NCBI GenBank assembly: GCA_017416505.1 | Contig: JAFQCI010000076.1 | Location: 102,576-166,575, forward strand | From: Lachnospiraceae bacterium | GTDB taxonomy: Bacteria > Bacillota_A > Clostridia > Lachnospirales > Lachnospiraceae | Reading direction: 5' to 3' | Length of the DNA: 64,000 nt | Shown here: positions 27,122 to 37,008 of the stretch, one piece after another | Layout of the letters: each line of letters opens with the position of its first letter | Position numbering within the stretch: position 1 is the stretch's first letter | Notes under the pieces: model-generated | What the model saw: the letters and a program-made list of their open reading frames with translations, nothing else | Databases searched by the model: none | Told to the model about the DNA's origin: nothing | Translations under genes and position numbers: made by a program

Positions 27122-28756
27122 TTAGCCTGCATATGGCAGATTCTCAAAATAATCATATTCTGAGCATCCATTAATATAAATCATCCAGGAATCTTCCCCT
27201 TCGCCCCGTTCATAATGTATTTCACCTGACTGTTGCGTATCTACGTCATAAAAAGTAATAATACTAACATTGTCTGTTCCCGTAATGCAAATGCGACTTC
27301 CTGCAGGGAGTACTGTATTCATTCCGTCAATTACAACTGGAAGTTCCTGTATAGTAGTAAGTGTAGCAGTATTATAAGCTGGTTCACTCTGTCCAATGTG
27401 ATACATTTCATCCATCATGCGGAACTTTCCATTTTCATCTATTTCATATTCTGTTTTACTAATATAAGAGCCTAGGACATTTAAATATATATTTAAACTT
27501 ATTGACTCGTTATTAATCGTTCCACCCTCCACACTGGCACCTGACATTTCATCAAGAAACTTAATGTTTCCATCTGTGATTTCATATAAAGATGTTACAT
27601 AATCATCCGACATATAATCATTGGTAATAACCAAAAATACTCTGTCATCGTTTCGTTTTATGATATATGTATTCCAGACATAAGAAAATTCTCCAACCTT
27701 AACCGCAGAATCTCCTGCATTAATGATTACTGAATTAAATCCCATGTCATAATTCTCCTGTAATTCTACATTTACGTTTATCGTACCATTTGAAGTTTCC
27801 AAAAGATAATCTTCTCCAGGAGTCAATCTGGCAACTCCCTTATATTGAGTCCCGGCATACTTATCAGAAAGATAGTCTGAAAATTCAGCATAAGGCAAGG
27901 TACAACGTACTCCCATATAATTTGCATCTCTAAAAATAATTTCATCAGAATCCCATGGATTAAGTACAATAGTTACACCTGCAGCGTCCAAATACCATGA
28001 CACATTACCATTCCACCACATATCTGCAACTTTTTCTTCATAACCAGACATTAAATCTTCTTCAAATTGAGTCTGCTTTAACTCTTCAATAATATAATCA
28101 GTGGCTGCTGCATAAAATCCTTCTTCATCTTCTAAAATATCTGAAAGTGATAAAATGTTACCAGTTGCAGCATCAAAATTCACCCCTGTATATCTATGAA
28201 TATCATTTTCACTTGCTGTATAGTTACTTGTATATTCTAATAAACTAACCACCTGGCTGTCTGCTCTTTCTACCTCAAGGCTTTGATATACACTAAACAT
28301 ACAACGATAATCATATTCCAGATATTCTTCCAACAATGCAGTATTTTCTGCTGCCATTAACGCATACTCATCCAATAAAGCAGTTAATTCGTTTTGTCTA
28401 TTTATGGACCACTCATCAAACGCATTCCTTAATTCCGGATACTCATCATCATTAAGCCCTAATGTACTATATGTAAGATTACAAAGTGACAAAGTTCCGT
28501 TCTCGTAATATCTGTCCTCAACAAACTCACCTTGTATTTCGACTTGAGGTGCCGCCATATCTTCCATTTTCTGGTCTTCCTCATCATCTGTTTGCTTGTC
28601 CTCTTCAGTTGTATCTTCCTGATTTCCTGTCTTGTCCTTCTCATCAATATTGTCCAAAACAGAATCCCTCTCACCAACTTTATTATTCTTTCCTCCGCAT
28701 CCTGTTAAAGCAAGCATACAAAGTAATAAAACTGATACTAATTTCTTTTTTCTCAT
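27122..28756 (-). CDS. Lipoprotein with DUF4163/DUF3298-like (RsiV/PdaC-type) region
   Basis: 544 residues. The signal peptide ends in the lipobox LALTGCGGK, followed by an acidic, low-complexity linker rich in D, E and Q. The next region (VEIQGEFVEDRYYENGTLSLCNLTYSTLGL, cut here in description; later YTGVNFDAATGNILSLSDIL and VTIVLNPWDSDE) resembles the DUF4163-DUF3298 pair of RsiV and PdaC. The C-terminal part is not recognised. It is a membrane-anchored exported protein; no sigma factor lies next to it, so an anti-sigma role is not supported here. Confidence 0.65.
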   Translation of the reverse strand: MRKKKLVSVLLLCMLALTGCGGKNNKVGERDSVLDNIDEKDKTGNQEDTTEEDKQTDDEEDQKMEDMAAPQVEIQGEFVEDRYYENGTLSLCNLTYSTLGLNDDEYPELRNAFDEWSINRQNELTALLDEYALMAAENTALLEEYLEYDYRCMFSVYQSLEVERADSQVVSLLEYTSNYTASENDIHRYTGVNFDAATGNILSLSDILEDEEGFYAAATDYIIEELKQTQFEEDLMSGYEEKVADMWWNGNVSWYLDAAGVTIVLNPWDSDEIIFRDANYMGVRCTLPYAEFSDYLSDKYAGTQYKGVARLTPGEDYLLETSNGTINVNVELQENYDMGFNSVIINAGDSAVKVGEFSYVWNTYIIKRNDDRVFLVITNDYMSDDYVTSLYEITDGNIKFLDEMSGASVEGGTINNESISLNIYLNVLGSYISKTEYEIDENGKFRMMDEMYHIGQSEPAYNTATLTTIQELPVVIDGMNTVLPAGSRICITGTDNVSIITFYDVDTQQSGEIHYERGEGEDSWMIYINGCSEYDYFENLPYAG

Positions 28757-29056
28757 AATTCATTCTCTCCATCCTATTATACATTGGTTATTGATTTTAA
28801 TTAATTTATACAGTGTGACAACATATTTATCATACCTTCTATTTATTAAAATACTACCACACAACAGGAAATAAATCAATTTTAATTCATCATTAGGATT
28901 TATCCACGAATTTCAAAAAATGGTGAACCAGACCTGTGGAGTGGGGATAACAATCAAAAATTTTTTTAGAAATATGGATAATAGCCGAAAAAATGCAGTT
29001 TTGAAACGATGAAATAAAAAAGTTTATTCCTCACCGCTGCAAGTATTTTAGGAGGA
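28757..29056. other. Intergenic region, no gene seen
   Basis: This AT-rich, 300-bp divergent gap lies between the lipoprotein (minus) and the ABC importer (plus). No ORF with a ribosome binding site was found. It must hold the lipoprotein promoter, but no clear -35/-10 pair was identified for it. Confidence 0.4.
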
Positions 29057-29085
29057 TTGACTGTTTTATCAAAATCATATATAAT
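29057..29085 (+). promoter_or_regulatory. Promoter of the ABC importer operon
   Basis: TTGACT (29057-29062), a 17-bp spacer and TATAAT (29080-29085), 68 bp upstream of the first start codon. Confidence 0.75.
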
Positions 29086-29152
29086 TGGTGTGTTTAGCAC
29101 GCAGCTTTATTCATTTAAAGCATAGGTGCAATTAATTAGGAGGATAATTAAA

Positions 29153-30127
29153 ATGAAAAAATCAACAAAATTCTTATCAATTCTCATGGCAGCAGTCATG
29201 ATGACATCCGTTACTGCCTGCGGTAGTGCAGAAAACAATGCAAATGCAGAGTATAATGTAGGTGTATGCCAGTTAGTAGAACATCCTGCTTTGGACGAGG
29301 CTACAAAAGGCTTCGAAGATGCTTTAAAAGAAAAATTAGGAGATAAAGTTTATGTAGATATCAAAAACGCACAAAATGACTCTCCAACCTGTTCTACAAT
29401 TACAAATACATTTGTTTCTAACGAATACGACTTAATTCTTGCAAATGCAACCCCTGCTCTTCAGGCAGCTTCTGCATCTACTTCCAAAATTCCAATTCTT
29501 GGAACTTCTATTACAGATTATGCAACCGCTCTTGGAATTACAGATTGGAAGGGAACCACAGGTATGAACATTTCTGGTACCTCTGATCTTGCTCCGCTTG
29601 ACAAACAGGCAGAATGTATCAAGGAACTTTTCCCAGATGCAAAAAACATCGGTATTCTTTACTGTTCTGCAGAACCAAACAGTAAATACCAGTCTGATGT
29701 TATCCAAGGATATTTATCAGACATGGGCTACACCTGTAAAGAATATACTTTTGCAGATTCTAATGACGTTGCTACTGTAACCCAGAGTGCCTGCGATGGC
29801 AGCGATGTAATCTACATTCCAACAGATAACACTGCCGCAAACTGTACAGAAGCAATCAATAACGTTGCTCTTCCAGCAAAAACACCTATCTTCGCCGGTG
29901 AATCAGGAATCTGCTCAGGATGTGGTGTTGCAACACTTTGTATCGATTATTATGATATCGGATACACAGCTGGTGAAATGGCATATGAGATTCTTGTAAA
30001 CGGTGCAGACCCTGCAACTATGGAAATCAAAACAGCTCCTGAAGTAACTAAAAAATACAATAAAGCAAATGTTGAAGCGTTAGGAATTACTATTCCGGAA
30101 GGTTACGAAGCTATCGACGCTGAATAA
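29153..30127 (+). CDS. ABC transporter substrate-binding lipoprotein (PF04392/TrpX-like)
   Basis: A 324-residue lipoprotein with lipobox SVTACGS and a periplasmic-binding fold of the COG2984 type (VGVCQLVEHPALDEATKGF near the mature N-terminus). Members include the TrpX tryptophan-binding proteins of streptococci; the ligand here is not known. ATG at 29153 has AGGAGG eight bases upstream; the frame opens earlier at 29126. It is first in an SBP-permease-ATPase operon. Confidence 0.87.
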   Translation: MKKSTKFLSILMAAVMMTSVTACGSAENNANAEYNVGVCQLVEHPALDEATKGFEDALKEKLGDKVYVDIKNAQNDSPTCSTITNTFVSNEYDLILANATPALQAASASTSKIPILGTSITDYATALGITDWKGTTGMNISGTSDLAPLDKQAECIKELFPDAKNIGILYCSAEPNSKYQSDVIQGYLSDMGYTCKEYTFADSNDVATVTQSACDGSDVIYIPTDNTAANCTEAINNVALPAKTPIFAGESGICSGCGVATLCIDYYDIGYTAGEMAYEILVNGADPATMEIKTAPEVTKKYNKANVEALGITIPEGYEAIDAE

Positions 30128-30142
30128 TAGAAGGTGATACCA

Positions 30143-31111
30143 ATGATTATTAATTATTTTACAAGTTTAAACCCGTCAGCCTTTTTTAATGCTTTACCAG
30201 CTCAGGTTGCACAGGGTCTTGTCTGGGGCATCATGGCTCTCGGACTTTATATTACATTCCGACTTTTGGATTTTGCTGACCTTACCGTAGATGGATCTCT
30301 AGCCACCGGTGGTGCTGTAACTGTTATGTTAACCATTAACGGCTGGAATATATGGGGTGCACTTCTTGTTGCTACCCTCTCCGGTATTTTAGCCGGATTA
30401 TGTACCGGACTTTTACATACCAGACTGGGAATTCCTCCAATCCTTGCAGGAATCCTTACCCAGATTGCACTTTATTCCATTAATCTCCACATTCTTGGTG
30501 GAGCAAACAAAGCCCTTAGCGTGGACAAATACAATCTGATACTTAGTTCCAGAAATATCCCAAGTGCAATCCTTGCCGGTGGAATATTCGGTATAGTATT
30601 AATCGGTATTTTATATTGGTACTTCGGAACCGAACAAGGTGCTGCCATTCGTGCAACCGGATGTAATCCGGCTATGAGTAAAGCACAGGGTATCAATAAC
30701 GATAACATGAAATTGATTGCTTTATGTCTTTCTAACGGACTCGTAGCTATGGCTGGTGGTCTTTTATCCCAGTTCCAGGGTTTTGCAGATGTAAACATGG
30801 GACGTGGTGCTATCGTTATCGGTCTGGCCGCTATCATCATTGGAGAAGTTTTCTGTGATGCAATTCTTGGCAAACGTGCAAACTTTGCTATGCACCTTGC
30901 ATTCGTGGTAATTGGTGCCATCATCTACTATGTAGTTCTTGGTATTGTTATCTGGCTCAAGATGAATCCAAATGATTTGAAACTCTTTACCGCAATTATT
31001 GTAGCAATTTTCTTAGCAGTGCCATACCTTCGTGCCCAGAAGAAAAATTCCTTTAAGATGGCTGGAAAACGAAGTGCTCTTGCTTTGAAAAATGAGAAAA
31101 AGGAGGTCTAG
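30143..31111 (+). CDS. ABC transporter permease (branched-chain amino-acid permease family)
   Basis: 322 residues with about nine membrane segments and the family stretches LLDFADLTVDGSLATGGAV and IRATGCNPAMSKAQGIN, matching COG4120. ATG at 30143 follows AAGGTG; an in-frame GTG at 30134 overlaps that site and is less likely. It lies 15 bp after the binding-protein gene. Confidence 0.88.
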   Translation: MIINYFTSLNPSAFFNALPAQVAQGLVWGIMALGLYITFRLLDFADLTVDGSLATGGAVTVMLTINGWNIWGALLVATLSGILAGLCTGLLHTRLGIPPILAGILTQIALYSINLHILGGANKALSVDKYNLILSSRNIPSAILAGGIFGIVLIGILYWYFGTEQGAAIRATGCNPAMSKAQGINNDNMKLIALCLSNGLVAMAGGLLSQFQGFADVNMGRGAIVIGLAAIIIGEVFCDAILGKRANFAMHLAFVVIGAIIYYVVLGIVIWLKMNPNDLKLFTAIIVAIFLAVPYLRAQKKNSFKMAGKRSALALKNEKKEV

Positions 31112-31113
31112 CT

Positions 31114-31908
31114 ATGTTAGAAATTAAGAATATCCATAAGACCTTCAATCTGGGAACCATCAATGAAAAAGTAGCTTTAGATGGAGTAAATCTTACCTTA
31201 AACGAAGGGGATTTTGTTACAGTTATCGGTGGAAATGGTGCCGGTAAATCCACCACTTTAAATGCCATTGCTGGTGTATGGCCAATCGATGAAGGCTCCA
31301 TTTTAATCGATGGTATCGACGTTACCGGATTACCAGAACACAAACGCGCAAAGTACTTAGGACGTGTATTCCAGGATCCAATGACTGGTACTACCGCTAC
31401 CATGCAGATTGACGAAAACCTTGCCCTTGCAGCCCGTCGTGGAAAAAGACGTACCCTTCGCTGGGGTACCACTGCTGCGGAACGTAAGGAATATTATAAA
31501 ATGCTTAAGATGCTAGATCTTGGTCTGGAAGACCGTATGACTTCTAAAGTTGGACTTCTCTCCGGTGGACAGCGTCAGGCTATCACACTTTTAATGGCAA
31601 CTTTACAAAAACCAAAGCTTTTACTTTTGGATGAACATACTGCTGCCCTTGATCCTAAAACAGCAGCAAAAGTATTAGAGATTACCGATAAGATCGTGGC
31701 AGAACACAATCTTACCACCCTTATGATTACCCATAACATGAACGATGCCATTACCCACGGAAATCGTTTGATTATGATGAATGAAGGAAAAGTAATTCTT
31801 GATATCGGTCCGGAAGAAAAGAAAAAACTTACAGTAGAAGACCTTCTTCAAAAGTTTGAAGAAGTCAGTGGGCAGAAATTTGCTTCAGATAAAGCACTTC
31901 TTGGATAA
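31114..31908 (+). CDS. ABC transporter ATP-binding protein
   Basis: 264 residues of the COG1101 type. Walker A is GGNGAGKST (residues 43-51), the signature is LLSGGQRQAI, Walker B is LLLLDEHTAALDP, and the H-loop is MITHNM. The Walker B glutamate is kept. It starts two bases after the permease stop, with AAAGGAGG inside the permease 3' end. Confidence 0.92.
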   Translation: MLEIKNIHKTFNLGTINEKVALDGVNLTLNEGDFVTVIGGNGAGKSTTLNAIAGVWPIDEGSILIDGIDVTGLPEHKRAKYLGRVFQDPMTGTTATMQIDENLALAARRGKRRTLRWGTTAAERKEYYKMLKMLDLGLEDRMTSKVGLLSGGQRQAITLLMATLQKPKLLLLDEHTAALDPKTAAKVLEITDKIVAEHNLTTLMITHNMNDAITHGNRLIMMNEGKVILDIGPEEKKKLTVEDLLQKFEEVSGQKFASDKALLG

Positions 31909-31969
31909 GTATGCATTACACGGATCTGCTTTGCAGTAAAGAAAAAAGAAATAACGTGTTTCTTTCAGT

Positions 31970-32018
31970 AAGTTATTGTTACTGTACACTCGTACCTCGT
32001 GAACAGTAACAAGTTATT
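31970..32018. repeat. 33-bp palindromic repeat, copy 1, with flanking 8-bp direct repeats
   Basis: Positions 31978-32010 form an imperfect hairpin: arms GTTACTGT and ACAGTAAC, inner CAC/GTG. The identical 33 bases recur at 37970-38002. This copy is exactly bordered by AAGTTATT on both sides (31970-31977 and 32011-32018), like a target duplication. A wider GAAATAAC/GTTATTTC pair also encloses it. Confidence 0.7.
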
Positions 32019-32044
32019 TCTATTCATGAATCAAAATCCCACAA

Positions 32045-32083
32045 AATAGCCATTACTGAGAATCTTCGTAATGGCTATTTTTA
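32045..32083 (+). terminator. Terminator after the ABC importer operon
   Basis: AATAGCCATTAC (32045-32056) pairs perfectly with GTAATGGCTATT (32068-32079) and is followed by TTTTTA. Confidence 0.85.
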
Positions 32084-32223
32084 TATCCTATTTTAGATAC
32101 CATGTCCCAAAGAATGTTCCCTTATATTTTAAATCATCCTAAAAAATATTATTTTCTCAATCATTTTCGACACCTTGGTCACCTTAAAAGAATATAGTAT
32201 AGAAAAAGATTTTATGGTGATTT

Positions 32224-32790
32224 ATGGACAATTTTTTCCCTACAGACTCCGTTATCCATGTTTCCAATGCTATCATTGAAGACATAAGTTTTGATAATGC
32301 AAATACTTTTGTCACAATATCTTATGAAGACTGTGTAAACTGCTCGAGAGCTGCACAAACAGTAAGACTTGTAGTTAGCAATAGCACTCTGATATTTAAT
32401 GAAAATGGTAATCGAATACCTGTTACCAATTTAAGAGTCGGAATGACAGTAAATGCTTCCTTTTCCTCTGCAATGACAAGAAGTATCCCACCCCAATCAA
32501 ATGCTTTCATGATACGAATCGTTAGAAGACCAGTTGAAAGTAATATCACAATCGGAAGAATATTAGACATCAACAGACAAAACCAAAGTTTCACTGCTAT
32601 AAGTGACAGAAATCTATCTTCAATTATTCGATTTAATGTTCCAAGGAACACATTAATCTTAGACCGGAATGGACGAAGTGTAAATTTCTCAAGACTAACT
32701 CCTGGTCAAAGAGTACGGGTACGCCACGCCGCTTTTATGACTGCCAGTATCCCACCTCAGACTACAGCATTTGAGATACAGATTTTATAA
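32224..32790 (+). CDS. Hypothetical protein with two tandem related domains
   Basis: 188 residues with no recognised family. Two halves (about 13-104 and 108-188) are clearly related. Each contains a strand-rich region, then LIFNENGNRIPVTNLRVG or LILDRNGRSVNFSRLTPG, and ends with the shared SIPPQ(S/T)xAF motif. There is no signal peptide or membrane segment. A beta-barrel fold and an intracellular or coat-associated role in a spore-former are guesses. The start ATG has GGTGA upstream, and a terminator follows at once, so it is monocistronic. Confidence 0.6.
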   Translation: MDNFFPTDSVIHVSNAIIEDISFDNANTFVTISYEDCVNCSRAAQTVRLVVSNSTLIFNENGNRIPVTNLRVGMTVNASFSSAMTRSIPPQSNAFMIRIVRRPVESNITIGRILDINRQNQSFTAISDRNLSSIIRFNVPRNTLILDRNGRSVNFSRLTPGQRVRVRHAAFMTASIPPQTTAFEIQIL

Positions 32791-32797
32791 TTGAAGC

Positions 32798-32837
32798 AAA
32801 ACCCAGTTGAGAACAAACTCTCACTGGGTTTTATTTT
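32798..32837 (+). terminator. Terminator of the duplicated-domain gene
   Basis: AAAACCCAGT plus GAGA pairs with TCTC plus ACTGGGTTTT and is followed by ATTTTA. Confidence 0.8.
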
Positions 32838-32951
32838 ACCTCATATATGAAAAGAGAGCAAGTTCTGGGAAGAACACTTGTCATTATGGGTTAAAGTGAT
32901 TTCCATAAACATTTCGTCATTCCTGTAAAAATTATTATTCCTATATTCCCT

Positions 32952-35354
32952 TTAACTTTCAATTTTTGATAATTTCGCAAAAGTTTCTAACTTCGCATAA
33001 ACTCTTCCATGCACACTTTCTAGTGGGAACTTGCCTTGTTCATCCTTTTCACCTGCCGGACAATCCATAAGCAGTTCGATTCCCTCATCAATATGTTTAA
33101 TTGGATAGATATGAAAAACACCATCTTTCACTGCATCAATCACTTCATCATTTAACACAAGTTCTTTTATATTAGAAAACGGAATGATAACTCCCTGATT
33201 TCCTGTAAGTCCACGTTTTTTACATAACTTAAAAAATCCTTCTATTTTCTGCGTAACACCACCAATTGCCTGTATTTCCCCTCTTTGATTCACTGAGCCT
33301 GTTACCGCAAGGTTTTGACGAATCGGCAATTCAGAAAGAGAAGAAATAATACAATATAACTCTGTACTTGATGCACTGTCACCATCAATACCGTTATAGT
33401 TTTGTTCAAAGCAGACACGACAAGACAAAGACATCGGGAATTTTTGAGCATAGGTCTGTCCCAAAAATCCTGTAATAATCTGTACTCCTTTATCATGGGT
33501 ATGTCCGCTCATATGGGCTTCTTTTTCAATATTTACAATGCCAGATTTTCCAACATAAGTGGTCGCCGTAATGCGGGATGGTGTTCCAAAAGCATAACTG
33601 CCCATATCTAATACAGCAAGTCCGTTAATCTGTCCGATTTCAGAGCCTTGTGTATCAATCATAACTACTTCCTCATCCAACATTTCATCCAGCTTTTCTT
33701 CATAAAGCTTCATTCTTTGTTCTTTTTCATAAATCGCTTCCTGTACATGTTTCGCTGTTATCATCGTTGCATTTTCAAGTTTCGCCCAAGTAAAGGCCTC
33801 CACTAAAATTTCTGCCAAATAATTAAAACGTGTAGACAATTTATCCTGTCTTGAAGCCGAACGGGAAGAATATTCAATGATTGCACAAATTGCACTAACG
33901 TCAAATTCCAATGTCTTCTCCCGCTCTACAAATCCTTTTATAAACCGGGTAATCTTTAGCATATTTTCATCGGTGCGAGGCATTTCATAATCAAAATCTG
34001 CACGTACTTTGAAAAACTTATCAAACTCTTCATCATATTCACTTAAAACATTATAAAAATACTCACTTCCAATCATGATAACTTTGAACTTAATTGGAAT
34101 AGGCTCTGGTTTTAATACCGGTGTTGCAGTACTACCTTGTAGCTCTCTTATCGTATCAATATTGATTTCTTTTGTCTTAATTACACTTCGAAGTGCCTCC
34201 CATGCATGAGGCGCAGACAGAATATCATGCGCCTGCACAATGAGATAACCTCCATTTGCCTGATGAAACAGTCCACCCTTAATTTTCATAAAATCAGTAG
34301 TCAGACTTCCAAACTCACTATCGTATTCTATTTCTCCCATTAGATTATTATAGGTTGGATTGAAATTAACTACTACCGGTGCACCTTGGGTTTGCGAATT
34401 ATCAACGATTAAATTTACCCGATATCTCTGTGTAACATCTTCTTCCTGTTTTTTCCCAAACAAAGGCATTAAAGAGGCCAAAGCGTCTTCTTCAGATTCC
34501 CCCTCATCCATAAATTCTTCCAAATGTTCTAATACATCTTTTTGCACACCTACAATATAAGAAACCACTCGTTCATTTGTTTTGTAAGTTTCCTTAAGTT
34601 CCTCAATATAATGCCCAATGGCCGCATTTGCAATCTTATGATTTAATTCATCTATCTGCTTATCGCATTCTTTCCGAAATTCATATATTTTTCGCATAAA
34701 TGGTGCCGTTTTTTCCCTCAGAAGCAGATTATTTTTATCAATTGCTGCCTTCTCATCCTCTGACAATAAATCATAATTCTCATTTTCCACAGGCTCACCA
34801 TTTACAATTGGAATAAAATAGATACCAGATTCCATACTTTTTAGCATAAAATCATATTCATCTGCGAGAACACTCATTTCTTCGAACATTTCATCCTGTT
34901 GTTCCTCAAAACTATGTGCTATCATCAATTTTTCTTTTTCATAATCTTCACTGCGAAATGCCTTTGAAAGTTCTTTTCGAAACTGCGCAACCAATTCTGC
35001 CATATCATCTACAAAACGCTTTCCGATACCAGCTTCAAAGCTAATTGCCATAGGCTTCATGGGATTCTCAAAATTGTAAACATAACACCAATCCATCGGA
35101 ACAGGTTCCGTTAGAGCCAACTTTTGTGTGCTGTTCAATGCATATGTAGTTTTTCCTGTGCCGGAAGGACCGCACATATAAATATTATAACCCTTCATCT
35201 TAACTGCCAGACCAAACTCAAATGCTTTCACCGCCCGTTCCTGACCGATAATTCCCTCCAACGGAGTCAATTCAGCTGTAGATTGGAAGTTAAAGTCGCT
35301 CGGAGAACAAACATTTTTCAGCTTAGTATAATCTAATTCATATATCTTTCTCAT
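32952..35354 (-). CDS. LonB-like ATP-dependent protease (AAA_32/Lon_C)
   Basis: 800 residues. An AAA+ domain has Walker A CGPSGTGKTTYAL near residue 60. A long helical insert follows, and the C-terminal Lon protease domain has the catalytic Ser in GIDGDSASSTELY and the Lys in GGVTQKIEGFF. This is the COG1067 family, distinct from housekeeping LonA, probably in protein quality control. ATG at 35354 has AAAGGAGG; the longer ORF to 35372 would start on that site. It stands alone between the duplicated-domain gene and the decay zone. Confidence 0.9.
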   Translation of the reverse strand: MRKIYELDYTKLKNVCSPSDFNFQSTAELTPLEGIIGQERAVKAFEFGLAVKMKGYNIYMCGPSGTGKTTYALNSTQKLALTEPVPMDWCYVYNFENPMKPMAISFEAGIGKRFVDDMAELVAQFRKELSKAFRSEDYEKEKLMIAHSFEEQQDEMFEEMSVLADEYDFMLKSMESGIYFIPIVNGEPVENENYDLLSEDEKAAIDKNNLLLREKTAPFMRKIYEFRKECDKQIDELNHKIANAAIGHYIEELKETYKTNERVVSYIVGVQKDVLEHLEEFMDEGESEEDALASLMPLFGKKQEEDVTQRYRVNLIVDNSQTQGAPVVVNFNPTYNNLMGEIEYDSEFGSLTTDFMKIKGGLFHQANGGYLIVQAHDILSAPHAWEALRSVIKTKEINIDTIRELQGSTATPVLKPEPIPIKFKVIMIGSEYFYNVLSEYDEEFDKFFKVRADFDYEMPRTDENMLKITRFIKGFVEREKTLEFDVSAICAIIEYSSRSASRQDKLSTRFNYLAEILVEAFTWAKLENATMITAKHVQEAIYEKEQRMKLYEEKLDEMLDEEVVMIDTQGSEIGQINGLAVLDMGSYAFGTPSRITATTYVGKSGIVNIEKEAHMSGHTHDKGVQIITGFLGQTYAQKFPMSLSCRVCFEQNYNGIDGDSASSTELYCIISSLSELPIRQNLAVTGSVNQRGEIQAIGGVTQKIEGFFKLCKKRGLTGNQGVIIPFSNIKELVLNDEVIDAVKDGVFHIYPIKHIDEGIELLMDCPAGEKDEQGKFPLESVHGRVYAKLETFAKLSKIES

Positions 35355-35494
35355 AATAATCCTCCTTTTCATTCTCTCATACTTCTCATACTTCTCATGC
35401 GTTTCTTCATCTTACTACTATTATAATCTATTTTCCTATATATTGTATATACTAATTGCTACTTTTTTTAAAATATTCTCATAATAGAGATTCA

Positions 35495-35524
35495 TAAAAA
35501 TAGGAGACTGAACTTCAGCCTCCC
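35495..35524 (-). terminator. Terminator after the broken ABC-2 permease
   Basis: On the minus strand GGAGGCTGAA and TTCAGTCTCC pair with one mismatch around a one-base loop and are followed by TATTTTT. Confidence 0.6.
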
Positions 35525-35566
35525 TTTTACAAACACTAAAATATAATATAATTCTTTTTATTCTTC

Positions 35567-36338
35567 TTATTTCACATCCTTCTTCATCTTCATCCTAAAT
35601 ACACTAATAGCCAAAACATATATAACTACTCCAGATACAACGGTCCATATAAGATGTTCCCCTATTCTATCTGTGGTTCCCAAAAACGGAAGTTTAGCCA
35701 ATGAAACACCATGATAAAATGGCAATACACTTGCAACATCCTTAATAGCTCCACCCATTCCATCTATATCCATCTATATCCATCCATATTCCACCAACCA
35801 TTCCAGTTGCAGTGATAACAATAGAGCAAAGTCCCGGTGCAGCTTTCTCATTTACAACAGTACCAAACAAAATTCCAAGACCAGCAAACAAAAATAACGA
35901 TGGTATTAATGTAAGCATTGATAATAATATGTCAGAAATAGCAAATGTATAATCCGTACATAATCCTATAATGAAACTAGCCGCAAAACAAATCACCATC
36001 TGTATGATACTAAGAATACACATTGGTAATGTATACCCTACTATATAATCCACAGACTTCATAGGTGACGCATATAAACGTAAAAGCAATGCTGTGGAGC
36101 GGTCCTTTGATACCTGTATACTTGTAAATAACATTACAAAGGTCAATCCAAAATATGCAATTCCCGCACCAAGATTCTTGATTTGAAATACTGTCATATT
36201 AGCTTCCGCTGGTATACTTCTGTCAACAATGCTCATGATAACAAGCATTACAAGCGGAAATCCCAAGCAGAATATGTAGCTTAGAGGGTCTCTCATTATT
36301 TCTTTCATCGTTCTTTTTGCAAATACTAAACTTTTCAT
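35567..36338 (-). pseudogene. ABC-2 type permease broken by a 10-bp tandem duplication
   Basis: The frame from 36338 encodes a normal ABC-2 permease (six membrane segments, LGFPLVMLVIMSIVD at the start) up to GGIWMDIDG, then runs into the wrong frame and stops at 35742. The rest (MGGAIKDVASVLPFYHGVSLAK and on) continues in another frame to 35567. The cause is visible: CATCTATATC is present twice in tandem at 35761-35780. Removing one copy restores a single frame of about 254 residues. It could be a fixed pseudogene or a slippage-reversible switch. Confidence 0.85.
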
Positions 36339-36339
36339 A

Positions 36340-36945
36340 CTACATTTCCTCCACTATCTTTATAAATGCTTCTTCCAAATTATTTTCTCCTGTTTTCCCC
36401 TTTAAACTTTCTATTTGCTTCCAAAGTTCTCTTCTTGCAAGAACATCCAAACCCAAGGTTGGTTCGTCTAAAAATAACACCTTAGGCTCTGTTATAAGCG
36501 CCATGGCTATGCTAAGTTTTCTCTGCCATCCCCCCGACAATGTCTTAGATTTGCTATTTTCTACTTCTTCCATAGAAAATTGTTCTATCATTTCCTTTGT
36601 CTTTTTCTTTACCTTATCCTTATCGAATCCATAAATCCCTGCTATAAATTCAAGATTTTCCCTAACAGTAAGATTCGGCGCAATGGATGTTTCCTGTGGA
36701 GATAAATTCACAACTTTTTTCACTTCATCAAGATTATCTTTAATGCTATGACCAAGAACCCTTGCATCACCTCCACTTGGTTTGGTAAGACCAGTCAGCA
36801 TGCGAATCGTTGTTGTCTTACCTGCACCGTTAACCCCAAGAAATGCAAATAAACTTCCCTTTGCAATATTTAAATTCAAGTCATTTACTGCCACCTTGCT
36901 ACCAAATTCTTTTCTAAGTCCCTTCACTTTAGGTCTTCTACCCAA
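36340..36945 (-). pseudogene. ABC ATPase with internal deletion
   Basis: 201 residues. Walker A (GVNGAGKTTTI), signature (TLSGGWQRKLSIA) and Walker B (VLFLDEPTLGLD) are intact, but RRELWKQIESLKGKTG jumps directly to ENNLEEAFIKIVEEM, which is normally the C-terminal end. The intervening segment, including the H-loop histidine, is missing in frame. Start codon and N-terminus are also unclear (TTG). It is the partner of the broken permease, which lies one base downstream. Confidence 0.75.
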
Positions 36946-37008
36946 CCACGGTTATCCCATGCCTACAGCTTCTCCTATTTTTTCCATCATCTTATACCTC
37001 GTAGCCAG

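Noticed and set aside
29030..29152. T-box or other riboswitch before the TrpX-like ABC importer
   Set aside because: The leader is under 70 nt and lacks the T-box motif; only a promoter and ribosome binding site are seen.
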